Shown here: positions 1 to 9,798 of the stretch, piece after piece
Numbering within the stretch: position 1 is the first letter of the stretch
How the letters are laid out: each line of letters starts with the position of its first letter
From: Phoronis ovalis
Taxonomy: Eukaryota > Phoronida > Phoronidae
Length of the DNA stretch: 13,259 nucleotides
Reading direction: 5' to 3'
Assembly: GCA_028565635.1 (NCBI GenBank)
Contig: JAOXYB010039273.1
Coordinates: 1 to 13,259 of the forward strand
Notes under the pieces: generated by a model
Told to the model about the DNA's origin: nothing
Databases searched by the model: none
What the model saw: only the letters and a program-made list of their open reading frames with translations
Made by a program: the position numbers and the translations under genes

Positions 1-678
1 GTTTAATGTGTTGAACAAAAAACGAGTTTATGGCACTGGTTAGAAAACCGCTGAGCTGAAACTAACAATAATTGAGGCCAATTATAGGAGCCTATTCAGA
101 GTGAAACCACAGAGTGTTTACATAGTGGCTGGTTATATAATCGTGTTAACTACTACTACCCATGTAGACTGTTGGCTAGAGTGGTAGCCCACATGCAGTA
201 AAGTATCCCTCATGACCTAACGAATTTGGGACCATGTACTATTCGAGTCCTAACTAAGGAAAGGGCGTTTTTTAACTGATCAGTATTTAGTTAAAAAAGT
301 GTGTGTTTAAACTGGATATACAAAATTCTGTATATCAGGTTTGAACAACCAAAGCATTAGTTTAATTTGAAATTTCAAAAAGGATAGTACAGACTTTAGG
401 GGTAGGCCAGTTATTAAGATTTATTAGTTTGTGAGGCACGAAAATTACATGTACAATATGTAGATTATAAAAAGATATTGACTGAGAAATCATCCCATGA
501 GGTAACATTTACCGTAGCACGAGTGTAAAACTGTAGTGTTTTGTGATGGCCCTGCATTACACATTTGTTTCGTAGGCTATTTTTAAAGGATGCCAGCTAC
601 TGAGCTGTAATAAAAGTTCTGAATTTTGAGCAGCTGCTGCACGTAGTCCACGAGATTCATACTTGATGCTTTTTGTAG
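1..678. other. left flank, no exon recognised
   Basis: No frame combines convincing splice sites with coding-like composition. A CCCATGAG followed by GTAACA near 495-507 looks like a donor, but no exon precedes it. Most likely an intron of the same gene. Confidence 0.4.
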
Positions 679-717
679 TTACGGACTGTCAGAAATCTTT
701 CTAACAGATGGCAGCAG
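679..717 (+). CDS. candidate 39-base exon, spectrin-repeat-like helix
   Basis: A T-rich tract ending in TTTTTGTAG precedes this stretch, and CAG followed by GTATCA closes it, so both splice sites are acceptable. Read in phase 0 it encodes LRTVRNLSNRWQQ. The in-frame triplet at 676-678 is TAG, so an exon in this frame cannot extend further left. The phase-0 end matches the phase-0 start of the exon at 950 across a 232-base intron. Joined, the two give a heptad-like pattern with a Trp (RWQQ), then NAALEG, which resembles the third helix of a spectrin-type repeat. That resemblance is inferred by eye; known spectrin repeats keep a Trp at this place. The exon is very short, and a second frame (phase 2) is also open, so chance is a real alternative. 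Confidence 0.35.
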
Positions 718-949
718 GTATCATGGGCTGCCAACATCTTACTAAATGTTTTTACCTTGAAGTTGCTTATTCTGAGTTACTGTTATGATAGTAACTAGTG
801 ACAGCTGGCAGACAGGCTGTATTAATCAAATATGATTCAGTCTACCTCACAGTTTAACAATGAAAAAGATTATTGAAGGTGGATTAAGGAGTGCACTATG
901 TTTGGAGAAGACGTTTGCTCTAAAATTTGTATAACATTTTGTGTTACAG

Positions 950-1004
950 AATGCTGCGTTAGAAGGATCTGTTCGAAACCAGTTCACCATTTCAGGAATA
1001 GAAG
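950..1004 (+). CDS. probable internal exon, 55 bases, phase 0 to phase 1
   Basis: The exon follows an acceptor ending GTGTTACAG and is closed by GAAG then GTTAGT, a good donor. In phase 0 it encodes NAALEGSVRNQFTISGIE plus the first base of a Gly codon. One other frame (phase 1) is open, but it would end in phase 2. Only the phase-0 reading leaves one base that joins the GC starting the exon at 7145 to make Gly, so the phases agree across a 6140-base intron. The first half looks helical, and the second half (Phe-Thr-Ile-Ser-Gly) looks like an exit from a helix before the flexible tail coded downstream. The family is not recognised. The reading depends on the exon chain being right; a transcript would settle it. 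Confidence 0.55.
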
Positions 1005-1318
1005 GTTAGTATCTCAGTAGTTATATAGAATCTTATGAGTATAAAAAGTTGCACATACATTACTGATAACTGTGTTAGAAAAATTGAAACTGACTCTTTG
1101 TAATAGTGTTAATTGATTATAAAAATAAAAACAATACAAAATTCATCATTATAATTCGTGTATTTATAAAAAAAAATGACATTCAGTCAAATCTTATAAG
1201 CAGAATTTTGCTAAATTTAATATTTGTTTAATAATCATGTATAAATTGTGGGAAGCAATCCTGCAAAGTAAACAGAACCCACTTGCTTCTTAAACTTGGT
1301 GAGCAGGAGTAAATATCC

Positions 1319-1500
1319 AGCCTGGCTAGCCCTATTGGTAAAGATTCTGGGTTCGATTCTCGGTTCACTCAGCCGCTACATGGGTGTTACAAAATTGGAA
1401 GTGTGTTAAGTATAGGTGCTAACTCATCTGGCAGCCTCCCTGTATGCGCCCTATCCTAGGGAGTCGAGATGGTTCTCGGAGTGAACAAACCCATAAGCAG
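1319..1500 (+). mobile_element. tRNA-derived SINE-like element
   Basis: The segment opens with an A-box-like TGGCTAGCCCTATTGG at 1323-1338 and a B-box-like GGGTTCGATTCTC around 1349-1361, the two internal RNA polymerase III promoter boxes of tRNA genes. The spacing between boxes is shorter than in a functional tRNA, and I cannot fold a cloverleaf, so this is not a tRNA gene. The body after the B box (to about 1500) is richer in GC than its flanks, as expected for the unrelated part of a SINE. I could not find target-site duplications, and the right end is approximate. A minus-strand open frame of 61 codons across it is not a gene. Confidence 0.45.
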
Positions 1501-1670
1501 AGGGTAACTTGTTTGTAAAAATATATTCCTTTACCTTTATATTTATTGTCACAGTAACATATTTTACAAAGTACATGGACAAATACAAAAACAAAAAAAA
1601 GCAACTAATAAACAATATTAAGTATAACTACTAATATGTACTACAATATGACTATACTATACAAATATAT

Positions 1671-1785
1671 GTGTAAACCATACATACTCATACATACATA
1701 TACCCATGAATACCTGCATGCATGTGTCCATGTACATGGTAACATACACACATGCATGCACATACATATATACACATACTTCTAA
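1671..1785. repeat. degenerate ACAT/ATAC-rich low-complexity tract
   Basis: ACAT, CATA, ATAC and CATG words repeat irregularly through this stretch, with an exact palindrome CCATGTACATGG at 1728-1739 and several TGCATGCA blocks. It reads as an old, mutated tetranucleotide microsatellite. The 90-codon minus-strand open frame over it (1657-1929) is a by-product of the repeat, rich in Tyr, Val, Cys and Met. Confidence 0.65.
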
Positions 1786-1894
1786 TAATATATATAAGTA
1801 AGTACTGATATATCTAGAAAAAAATTGATCAAATAGCAAAGAGCACAATAACGATTGCTGGGAGGACCTTATTTTGAACAGTTTAGATAAATAT

Positions 1895-1932
1895 GTAGCA
1901 ACTGCCAAAATCGAATCCCCCAGTGGCAACTC
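1895..1932 (-). mobile_element. possible SINE B-box fragment
   Basis: On the minus strand this short stretch reads GGGGGATTCGATTTTGG inside flanking TGCCA and TGGCA, similar to a B box and its T-arm surroundings. It lies about 400 bases from the larger SINE-like element and in the opposite orientation. It may be a decayed fragment or coincidence. Confidence 0.18.
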
Positions 1933-2113
1933 TCATGATAGTAACAAATGCTTTTTTGCTGTTCATATTTTTAATATTAAATATTTCAGCCGGTAATGCC
2001 TCATACAGGTCTTTTCTAATTTGATTATATTTTTGGGCAGATTATCAACTTGTGAAATTCATATGTAATGTTTAAAGCCCCTTGATTTACTCTGTAAGAT
2101 AAAGGATTATAAA

Positions 2114-2300
2114 AATATATATATATTAATACCTTTAAAAGACACTACTAGGCCTTGTCAACTAGTAAGAAACAATGAGATTACTAAACCAATCTCCCAT
2201 AATATGAATCATAGTTCAAACTATCCACTTGAACCTAAGCCAAAGCGAAGCGAAGCGTACTTACAATGACTCAGGTCTAAAGGTAATTATTATTATTATT
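2114..2300. repeat. cluster of three short microsatellites
   Basis: An (AT)n run occupies about 2114-2127, three copies of AAGCG lie at 2243-2257, and five ATT units at 2286-2300. They lie close together inside the long intron. No function is indicated. Confidence 0.7.
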
Positions 2301-2697
2301 TTCAATCTAGCTATAATAATCAGCTTAGAAAAGAAATGATAGTTACTGCAGATGCATAGTTCCAGGCTCCCACTTATTTTTAATCATGAGATATGTATAA
2401 CAGTTGTGTGTAAGTGGTGTTGTATAGTATTACCCAAGGCTATTTAGTTATTAAACTGTCTGTATTGTTATTATGTCAATAAGGGTATCAGCTGATGCCT
2501 GTGTATTCTCATATGAAGGCATATGAGCCATGATTACTGTTAAATAAGCCATATATTGATATATATTGATATATGAAGAAACAAGTGTGTACGAAGATTA
2601 ACTGGTGATTCAAAATTGTTAATTTAATCAATTCCTGACCTATTGTGCGTAACATTTATGTAGTTATGTGTTGTACTGGGAATATAGGCTGTTGTCA

Positions 2698-3195
2698 TTA
2701 GCTCAAAGTACTGAAGGTAAGTTGTATCACATAAAAAATGCATGATAGTGACATGTAATCATGGGGAAGATACCAGCATTCTCTTTGGTCATTTATAATT
2801 TTACTTTTACCAAATCGGAAATACATCTGCTTTGATGCATGCAATTCAGGGATGCATAAATTGAATATAAACTTGTATGTATAGTTTATTTTAATGATTT
2901 CTATATTGAGTACATAATAATACATGTTTCCGTACAAGTGTTTTAATATAGTGTATACCGTAATTCTAGTACGGTAGTTCATAATTATTTTGTCTGACAT
3001 TTTCTGCTCATGCAGGTAGCCATATGTTTTAATGTAAACTATGGTAGCAGCAAATATTATTTGTATAGTGTGAAACATCTGACAATATAGTATTGTCCAA
3101 CAATCCATACCTAACTGTTTGCCATCATCTACAATGGAACAAATTATGAAACTTAGATTTATAATTTCAATATTGTTTCTACTTATATAACGCAA
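2698..3195 (-). other. unusually long antisense open frame, 165 codons, unassigned
   Basis: This minus-strand frame is the longest in the window and is surprising in DNA this AT-rich, where stops should appear about every 13-14 codons. The predicted protein starts MRYISRNNIEIINLS and is rich in Ile, Tyr, Asn and Lys. I recognise no domain, catalytic motif, signal peptide or coiled coil. It is antisense within the 6.1 kb intron. It could be a decayed transposon coding piece, a real small gene, or chance aided by locally low stop frequency. Confidence 0.12.
2702..2716 (+). CDS. candidate 15-base microexon
   Basis: CTCAAAGTACTGAAG lies between an acceptor-like GTTGTCATTAG and a perfect donor (AAG then GTAAGT). 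Its length is a multiple of three. In phase 1, as required between the exons at 950 and 7145, it would insert Ala-Gln-Ser-Thr-Glu and keep the reading frame. The upstream pyrimidine tract is weak, and fifteen bases hold little evidence, so this may be a decoy donor. Confidence 0.18.
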
Positions 3196-6100
3196 TATGT
3201 ATCATGCAAGACAAATGAAGCTGCAGCCTTACTAACATGTACAAACATGTTTCAACGGATGTTAGATGCAATGAATAAACTGCAAAAATTGTCTAATTAT
3301 TAGCATAAATAATTAAAAGGAACGTAAAGTATTCAATTTGTATTGTATAAATAACGTGGTGAAAGTGTTTGTTTTCAACTCAGTGCCTTATACATGTAAT
3401 TAAACAAATTTAAAATGAGTAAAATTTTAATTACATTTGAGAAATAGAAACAACAGCAATCTTTTTTTGTCTCTCTGTAAGTTTTAATAGATAATGATTT
3501 TAAATATTCATGTTGTATAAAAGTAATTTTCTAGCAAGAATAGCATTACTGTACATAATTTAGTGGTGTGATAAAAACTGTATTTTTCTAGTTAGCCTCC
3601 AGATTATTTTAGTTAGCCTCCATGTATAATTAAAAGTGCTGATGTATACAGAAATTTAGCACGAGAGAGCAGAAATAGCAGGTAATGCAACTAATGCAGA
3701 AACAACCAGCCGTTATTTCTTGTTAAGTTATTTTTGTCTTGATTTGCGTAGCTGATGACAAGTAGCTGATGACATTAAGTCGTAAAAATAGTATAAATAT
3801 ACATAATTAAGTTATTAGAAGTAGTTAACCCCCCCTACATAATTGAACAAAGTACTGAATAGCTCAAGAATATCCTTTAAAAGAACGACCATTTTATAAC
3901 TATGTACGGGAGCAATCCGGGCCACTTATGGTGGGCTAGGTATTCAGAGAAACATACATCTATTAAACTGGTGAATTAACATCATACAAGAAGATATTAC
4001 TTAATATTACACATTTAATTGCAGCTTACTACTACTAGAGCAAAGGTATACTATAAAGTTTGAAATATATTCTTCTCAGGACAGATCATAGAAATACATA
4101 TATACTACTTCATGCTCAGCTGCATTGCAGAGTTAACCAGAGTTAGAACATTGATTTTGAAAAATCATGTGACAGTATGTATTAATATTGGACTTTCATA
4201 TTATTTACATGCAAATGTTTTTTTAGGTTCAAACACTGCCGTAGTCATGCAGTACTGTGTGCGTGTTTAAACATATATGATGGGCTTAATATTTGCAGAA
4301 ATATATAATTGTTCAGATATTTTAATGCCCTATGTTTACTTTGTTAAAATACAAATTAGTTTTGTACCACCAGAGTTTTCTGGTATGTATACAAGCTTAT
4401 TGTCCAACACATGTTTATTACATGTATGTGTAACCTAGTTCTGTGTATAACCCCTATTTATTCCCACCCTACTCTTAACTGTATAAATGAATTTCCTCAG
4501 TTAATTCCGTGCCAGTAAGTTACTCAAAATACATGGATATACCAGATTAAATGGTATACACATTGCTCTAACACATTGAACTATCATCAAAACGTATCAA
4601 AATACAATTGTTATTAATATAGTAAATAATGTAGTTATATATATATTTATAAAGTTTTGGTTTGTTTTTTTAATGTCTTGTATTGTCTTATTATTTTAGA
4701 AATGATGTGGTGTACTATATTTGAGCACAAATACCAACTGTTTATATAACTCTTTAGGTACAAAGTAATGTTATTGTATGAATACTATCTGATTAGCAAC
4801 ATTTTCTCTAGCTTCTTTTCGACTAAGTGATATGGGATGCTATCTATATATTGGTATTACCTTAAGTTCGTTATATCAATAGTCCTTAAGTATTACCCAG
4901 GGGTTTCAGTTTGCAGGTCTGAACCAATGTCAATTTCTAGGTTACAAGGAAACATGTGAATTGTTTGGTGCCTTTGTTGTTTCAGCCAGGTTTGTTGATC
5001 TAACCATTGTTTGCAGCTACTTCTTGATAGGTCATTCTTGGTATACAGTCATGTAAGGGAGTTATGTGATTGTCAGTTCATTTAACAAACATAAAGAATT
5101 ATTATTTAATACTGTACAATAGCTATGGAATGATGTGTAAATTTATATAAACTATACCTTCATTACAAATAACTTATTGATAGGCTGAAGATATCATTGT
5201 GTCATGGTATAGTAATTAAAGTCTGCTAACTTCTATAAACAACACAGGTAATCATATATTGCTGTTTTCTTGTGATATTGATTAAACAGGCTTACAAATG
5301 TGTTGGTTATATGTGAGTTTTAACTCTTGCGAAAATATTTTATTCCTCATGTTAGTATGTGTCCCTTTTTGTCTTGTCGAGATAGTGCCATTATGCTTTA
5401 TATGTTTTGTATTTTGTTCTATAATTGTGAACTATTTTTATTCATACTGTAGATAGGATTGTTTTTTATTGTGAGGTGATGACCCGCATCTAGACTGGTT
5501 GCTCAAAAGAAATAATGACAGTAATATATATTTAAGTCTGAATCACAAGATTGTAAACACTTTGTTTCTACTACTTTGCCATAAAACCAGGAAATAATTC
5601 TCCGCAGTGACATAGTTGTACTGTGTTAGAGAACAACTATAAAGAGTTCATTAAAATGTGAACGTGCCATTTTTCATCACTCCTTGAAAATGATTTCGCA
5701 ATTTAAAATGAATGTGGTGGAAATACAACACTTTTACAGAAAAGTGTCGGAAGTTGCGTATAGCGATTGTTTAGGCAGCAAGGAATAACTCCATGTTATG
5801 TAGTTTTTGTTTATTATATGTGAAAGATGTCCTATCAGAAAATATTACGTAGATACTTAGGTAAGGTTTTTATTTTGTAGTTAGAAAATTTCTGTTGACA
5901 TTTCTTACTGTACTATACTACTACACTATACTGTACACAGTCTGGTTATTTTAATACAACAAACTAAAATGTGACTTTCTGTTTTGTGTTTTAAGTTGAA
6001 CTTGTAATAGATATTTCCACCTAAAAATGCATTACCCTTTGAAGTAGGAAAATGTGATAAGAAGAAATACCATTTAATATCCTAATATCACAATGCTAAC

Positions 6101-6406
6101 TAATTAACAACAATCATTTCCTAATTGTGAGAATGCTAAATTACCTATTAGTAGAGTTGACTTGATTTATACTTAAAAACAGCATGAAAATTAATAAAAT
6201 TGTTATTTATTCTAAGTAATTAATTACCTAAAAATTGGACATCATTGTCTGCTTTAATGTGATTAATGGATAAGAGATTTCAGTCCATGCAATGCCGTTT
6301 GATGAGAAAAATATGGTCTGTCTTCTATCAGTGGACAAATGTTCAACCCCGGGGTGATCGAGAGGAGACAAAAAATGGTTTCTAAATCACGAAGAATGCC
6401 GGATCT
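3196..6406. other. long intronic stretch without a supported gene
   Basis: I see scattered acceptor-like sites. The best by tract is at 4985 (TTTGTTGTTTCAG), which opens a phase-1 frame of about 23 codons rich in hydrophobic residues to a TAA at 5055. One small open frame at 5690-5788 reads coding-like. A slightly GC-richer patch lies near 3905-3945. Nothing else can be assigned. Confidence 0.4.
3591..3774. repeat. two short direct duplications
   Basis: GTTAGCCTCC occurs at 3591-3600 and again at 3612-3621, 21 bases apart. GTAGCTGATGACA occurs at 3748-3760 and 3762-3774, a 14-base tandem pair. Both look like local slippage events within the intron. Confidence 0.7.
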
Positions 6407-6648
6407 GTGCTGTAGTCTGTATGTGCTATTACAGTGTTCCACACAACTGAGTCTGCATTGTAATATGTATATTATGTACTACTGCAGTGTTCCATACAGC
6501 TGAGTGTGCATTGTAGTCTGTATATTATGTACTACTGCAGTGTTCCATACAGCTGAGTCTGCATTGTAGTCTGTATATTATGTACTACTGCAGTGTTCCA
6601 TACAGCTGAGTCTGCATTGTAGTCTGTATATTATATACTTTTACTGTG
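6407..6648. repeat. 53-bp minisatellite, about 4.5 copies
   Basis: A 53-base unit beginning GCATTGTAGTCTGTATATTA repeats with starts at 6455, 6508, 6561 and 6614. The copies at 6508 and 6561 are nearly identical. The left-most copy, from 6407, is diverged and about five bases shorter, and the right-most decays after roughly 6640. Each of the complete central copies contains ACTGCAGTGTTCC and CAGCTGAGT. The pattern (edge copies diverged, centre homogenised) is typical of unequal exchange or slippage. It lies in the 6.1 kb intron about 500 bases upstream of the exon at 7145. Confidence 0.9.
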
Positions 6649-7144
6649 TACACACTACTGACTTATTTCGGAGTGATAGAATAGATAATGTTTACAAAAT
6701 TCTTTTATTTAGAAAAATAATAGCCTATAATAAATAGCCTATAGGCCCAAGATAGATTTATATTATCCTGAGATTAAAATATTATTGATTAGAAATTTCT
6801 CTTATTTATTCATTAATAACAGTAATATCAAAAAATTAATATCCATCGTAGGCTTTTGACCACGAAAGGTAGGAACAAAAAATACAAATATGACTAAATA
6901 GTGTATTCAAACTGTACTTTAGACAATTTGAATAGAAATATGTAAATTTTTAGAAATATGTTAATAATTATCTGTCCAGTTCTAGAACGTTATCCAAATA
7001 TGAGCCCAGTGTGGAAAGTAACAGAGCGATGTTTCTGCGCATACGTATTTTTTTGAATAAAATTGTTAGTAGTTAGTGGTGTGACATTGTTCTAGTGGCT
7101 TAAGTGAATGGTGATTATTGTATGATTCTCATTATTTTTTTAAG
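6649..7144. other. 3' part of the long intron
   Basis: AT-rich sequence with a duplicated TAGCCTATA word at 6721-6745 leads into the acceptor of the exon at 7145. No other signal is seen. Confidence 0.5.
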
Positions 7145-7312
7145 GCATGCCCATGGATGGAGGCAAAGGAGCAGACGTGTCTTTTCAACGCAAGGCAAGC
7201 AAAACATCACAACTGTCAGCTATAACAAGCGATTCAGCTGGAGTAACTATTTCAACTCCTTCAAAAAGAGATGTACTATCTCCCAATACAACTAGTCCGC
7301 ATGCATCTACAG
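7145..7312 (+). CDS. internal exon, Ser/Thr-rich tail, phase 1 to phase 1
   Basis: This is one of the two firmest exons. The acceptor is a T-run ending TTTTTTTAAG with a branch-point-like TGATTCT upstream, and the donor is ACAG followed by GTAAAT. Only one frame is open over the whole 168 bases; the other two meet stops (a TAG at 7293-7295 in one). It gives 55 full codons beginning MPMDGGKGADVSFQRKASK. About a third of the residues are Ser or Thr. There is a basophilic-kinase-like RKAS motif and three Ser/Thr-Pro sites (STPSKR, LSPN, TSPH), the first being a full S/T-P-x-K cyclin-dependent-kinase consensus. There are no Cys or Trp residues and little hydrophobic content, so disorder is likely. 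The ATGs at 7147 and 7153 could start a shorter product if an upstream exon is non-coding; an in-frame TAA at 7141 bars extension without splicing. The product is not recognised. Confidence 0.8.
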
Positions 7313-7981
7313 GTAAATGATGACATTATTAATATAAAAATTAGACCGCAGGGTAAATTTTCTCATTTCATGCGCCAAATGGGAAAGAATTTTGAGAAAA
7401 AACAAATTTATTAAAAAGAAGCTTCAGAACAAATTTTTGAAAAATACAAAAATTAAAAATGAGGGTGTGTGGTGAATGTGATAGAGAACTTTTACATTGA
7501 TCTGAAAGGCTGCGTACTTCACACCTGACAATGTCAATCTTCGACTGGAGAAGAGGTATGTTAATTATTTGTTAATAAGAGGTTAGTATCCAGGTGAACA
7601 ATGTCTCTTTACTGTTTACCACAACTTCAAATATTTTTACCTTGCAAGCATCTCTAAATAAAATGATAAAGATAAAGATAAAGAAGTGCATCTAGATTCA
7701 CTTTCGAAAGATATTTGCTGGAGTCTCGCAGAATTGTGCACGAAGCCAAGGAAATTCTAGGTTCGTCTGTGTAATCTGCCAGTGGTAACATATGGACAAA
7801 GTTGGGTGTTGTATTCTAAATCTTGGCTTACTTACATAAGTGACCTTCATCAAGAGACTTCTGAGTATAATCAATCATTCATACTAATCTACTTTTATTA
7901 AAAAATCAATTCAGATTGGGTGAAAAAGCATTTTGTTTCTTGTAACGTGTCAGAAGCTTATTGACTTTATTGTGTGTTTAG
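7313..7981 (+). other. 669-base intron between the two firm exons
   Basis: It begins GTAAAT, ends TTTAG, and has stops in all plus frames. It contains the (GATAAA)3 run and nothing else recognisable. Confidence 0.7.
7665..7682. repeat. (GATAAA)3 microsatellite
   Basis: Three exact GATAAA units lie in the intron between the two firmest exons. No role is evident. Confidence 0.75.
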
Positions 7982-8086
7982 ACCGACCAAGAACACCGTC
8001 TAAGCTGAACAACAATATCCACCCTTTACAAGTGTATCAGAATAGCTCTGGAGAATCTAACACATATTCACCTACCTTAGGCTCAG
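7982..8086 (+). CDS. internal exon, continuation of disordered tail, phase 1
   Basis: The exon starts after TTTATTGTGTGTTTAG and ends TCAG before GTAAGT, a perfect donor. Phase 1 is the only open frame; the other two stop within about 30 bases. The first two bases complete an Asp codon with the G at 7312, so the exon at 7145 and this one splice cleanly over a 669-base intron. It encodes 34 further codons starting DRPRTPSKLNNNIHPLQVYQ and ending near SPTLGS. A second TPSK site and a Tyr-Ser-Pro-Thr site continue the proline-directed phosphorylation pattern of the previous exon. Asn, Ser and Pro dominate, again suggesting an unstructured segment. If the donor is not used, translation runs Gly-Lys then stops at TAG (8091-8093). 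The family is unknown to me. Confidence 0.8.
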
Positions 8087-9347
8087 GTAAGTAGCATTTT
8101 GAAATGTGGAATATGTTGCCACAGTTGTCTTCCTATTAATAAACACCTGTGGAAAAACAGCTGAATTTTTTTTTATTACTCTTCACTTTTAGTAGAAAAG
8201 TGGCATCTTTTTGTAGCAACATACATGTATTTACTCATTCCGTCGCATACATAACGAAAAAAACATTGCAAAATAAGGGATTTTTACATACTGTACTGAT
8301 ATTCAGTGGTAGATCAAAAATATAATGGGTCACTGCTATCTTGCAGAATGCATGCACTAGTATGTGCTCACGGCTATACCATTTAATTACTCTGTAAGTA
8401 GCTGACTATAAAGTATCAGGAAACAAATTTTTATAAAACCAAATTGAGTAGACGTATTATACGACATATCAACTTGAAAAATTCTAAACAGTAACACTTA
8501 TTTTTAATTTTGAAGATTTGTCATAATTTTAGCATTAAATGTATGCTTGGTGTACATGTGCAGTATTAGGGAGGGGAGGTTGTAACATGCATAAGAAAAC
8601 TGTATTTAATAAATATTACACATAATTGCGCATACAATTCTGCTGTCCTATTAAATGTCAACAATGTCTGGTAACTACTAGTGACATCTAGCTGAGAAAT
8701 CCCTCATTCTGATTGATCTATTTCCGAAATTGACTATGTAATTATACAGTGCAAATTTGCTAGCATCGGCGGAATAAATGCAATTTTCTTGTAGCTGCAC
8801 ATGTATTATATTATCCCATACTAATGTTTTTGTGATGTTTTTAATATATTGAAAATGATTTAATAAACAATTGTAAAAATGCCTTTTTTTTAAATTAAAA
8901 GTTGTGCATTAAAATATAATTTAATCATTATTAACCTAGAAATGCAAATATTTTTTTATAGTACATATTTCCATTTTTCGTTTGAGATATTATTCTTGGG
9001 TCTGCCTTATATATTTTGCGATAATACTAGTCATACATATATGAGGATCTTACTTGTAGTTCTTAACATTTAGCAATGTTACATACTACAGACATACTCT
9101 CCTCCACATATTGTGGTATTGATTTGTATGTTTTTGAACAAATTATTGAGTTATAATGAGCTTTTGATCTTTTACATATAATCCCCACTTATGTAACATT
9201 TTAAACTTATGATGTTAGCTTCCACCTCATTTCTTACCTGAAACAAAGAATCTGAAATATATTGCTTTTATATTAAACGAGTTAAAAAATATTCTGTTTC
9301 CTAACAGCGTCTAATAATTATTATACATTTTATCTAAATTCTTGCAG
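8087..9347 (+). other. intron or alternative 3' ends
   Basis: The donor at 8087 is GTAAGT. Phase-1 acceptors with open reading lie at 8193 (very strong pyrimidine tract, about 20 codons to TAA), 8347 (four codons to TAG) and 9308 (about 20 codons to TAA). None carries enough coding signal to choose. The rest is AT-rich and featureless. Confidence 0.4.
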
Positions 9348-9355
9348 AACGGTGA
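9348..9355 (+). CDS. possible terminal coding segment (Glu-Arg-stop)
   Basis: An acceptor with a T-rich tract (ATCTAAATTCTTGCAG) lies at 9347. Spliced from the phase-1 donor at 8086 it completes Glu, adds Arg and reaches TGA at 9353-9355, so the protein would end ...SPTLGSER. The intron would be 1261 bases. This is the simplest ending, and the 9.4-10.8 kb stretch could then be 3' UTR. The support is weak because so short a coding piece carries no signal of its own. Other phase-1 acceptors at 8193, 8347, 9308, 12788 and 13120 compete with it. Confidence 0.25.
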
Positions 9356-9798
9356 TACGTGGCCATTATTAAATAATACCACATGGAAAAGTATTGATCC
9401 GGAAGTTTATTTCCCCTGTTGACAGACTGAATAGACTGATACTGTTATCTTGGTTTAATGATTTCCCCCTAACACCAATGGTATAGTCATGGAACTATCC
9501 GCTCACGAAAAATATTTATGAAAAGTGTTTTTGATATAAGCATAGTTGCATCGTTTACTTTTTCGTAGTTATATTTTGTAATGAACAGTTAATTTTAGGG
9601 TATTAACTAAGGATTGATGTAGTGGCAAGAACTGAATTACAGTAGATGTTTGAATGTTACTCCCGTTTTCAACGAGATGTGACCCCCGTTATATTGCTAT
9701 CTGTTATGTCATAAATTGCTAAATGAAGGGCATAGTAAAGCAGCATACCATGATGACACGGGATCGCACTTCGTTGCAAACAGTAGTAACAGTTCCTA

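Larger units (their letters stand above)
1801..2697. other. intronic stretch, microsatellites only
   Basis: It is AT-rich sequence holding the three microsatellites already listed and an ATATTGAT tandem near 2552-2575. An acceptor-like ATATTTCAG at about 1989 leads only to a short frame ending after eleven codons. Confidence 0.45.

Noticed and set aside
1323-1380. Functional tRNA gene
   Set aside because: The A and B boxes are too close, no cloverleaf forms, and there is no polymerase III T-run directly after it.
4021-4041. 21-base microexon candidate CTTACTACTACTAGAGCAAAG
   Set aside because: Phase 1, the phase needed in this intron, hits TAG, so it cannot be part of this transcript without ending it.
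4502-4515. 14-base exon between TTTCCTCAG and GTAAGT
   Set aside because: Its length is not a multiple of three and would break the frame between the neighbouring exons.
4986-5055. Possible exon after TTTGTTGTTTCAG
   Set aside because: The acceptor is excellent, but the frame is mostly hydrophobic, has no good donor in the right phase and reads to a stop. Probably chance.
5288-5310. 23-base exon candidate before GTGAGT
   Set aside because: Its length is not frame-preserving, and the acceptor lacks a pyrimidine tract.
5905-5942. Imperfect palindrome built of TACTATAC and GTACA words
   Set aside because: The arms do not pair cleanly, and the words are common in this AT-rich background.
7104-7295. 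63-codon plus-strand frame over the exon at 7145
   Set aside because: It is the phase-2 shadow of the exon and stops at 7293-7295, before the donor. The phase-1 frame runs clean through both splice sites and matches the next exon.
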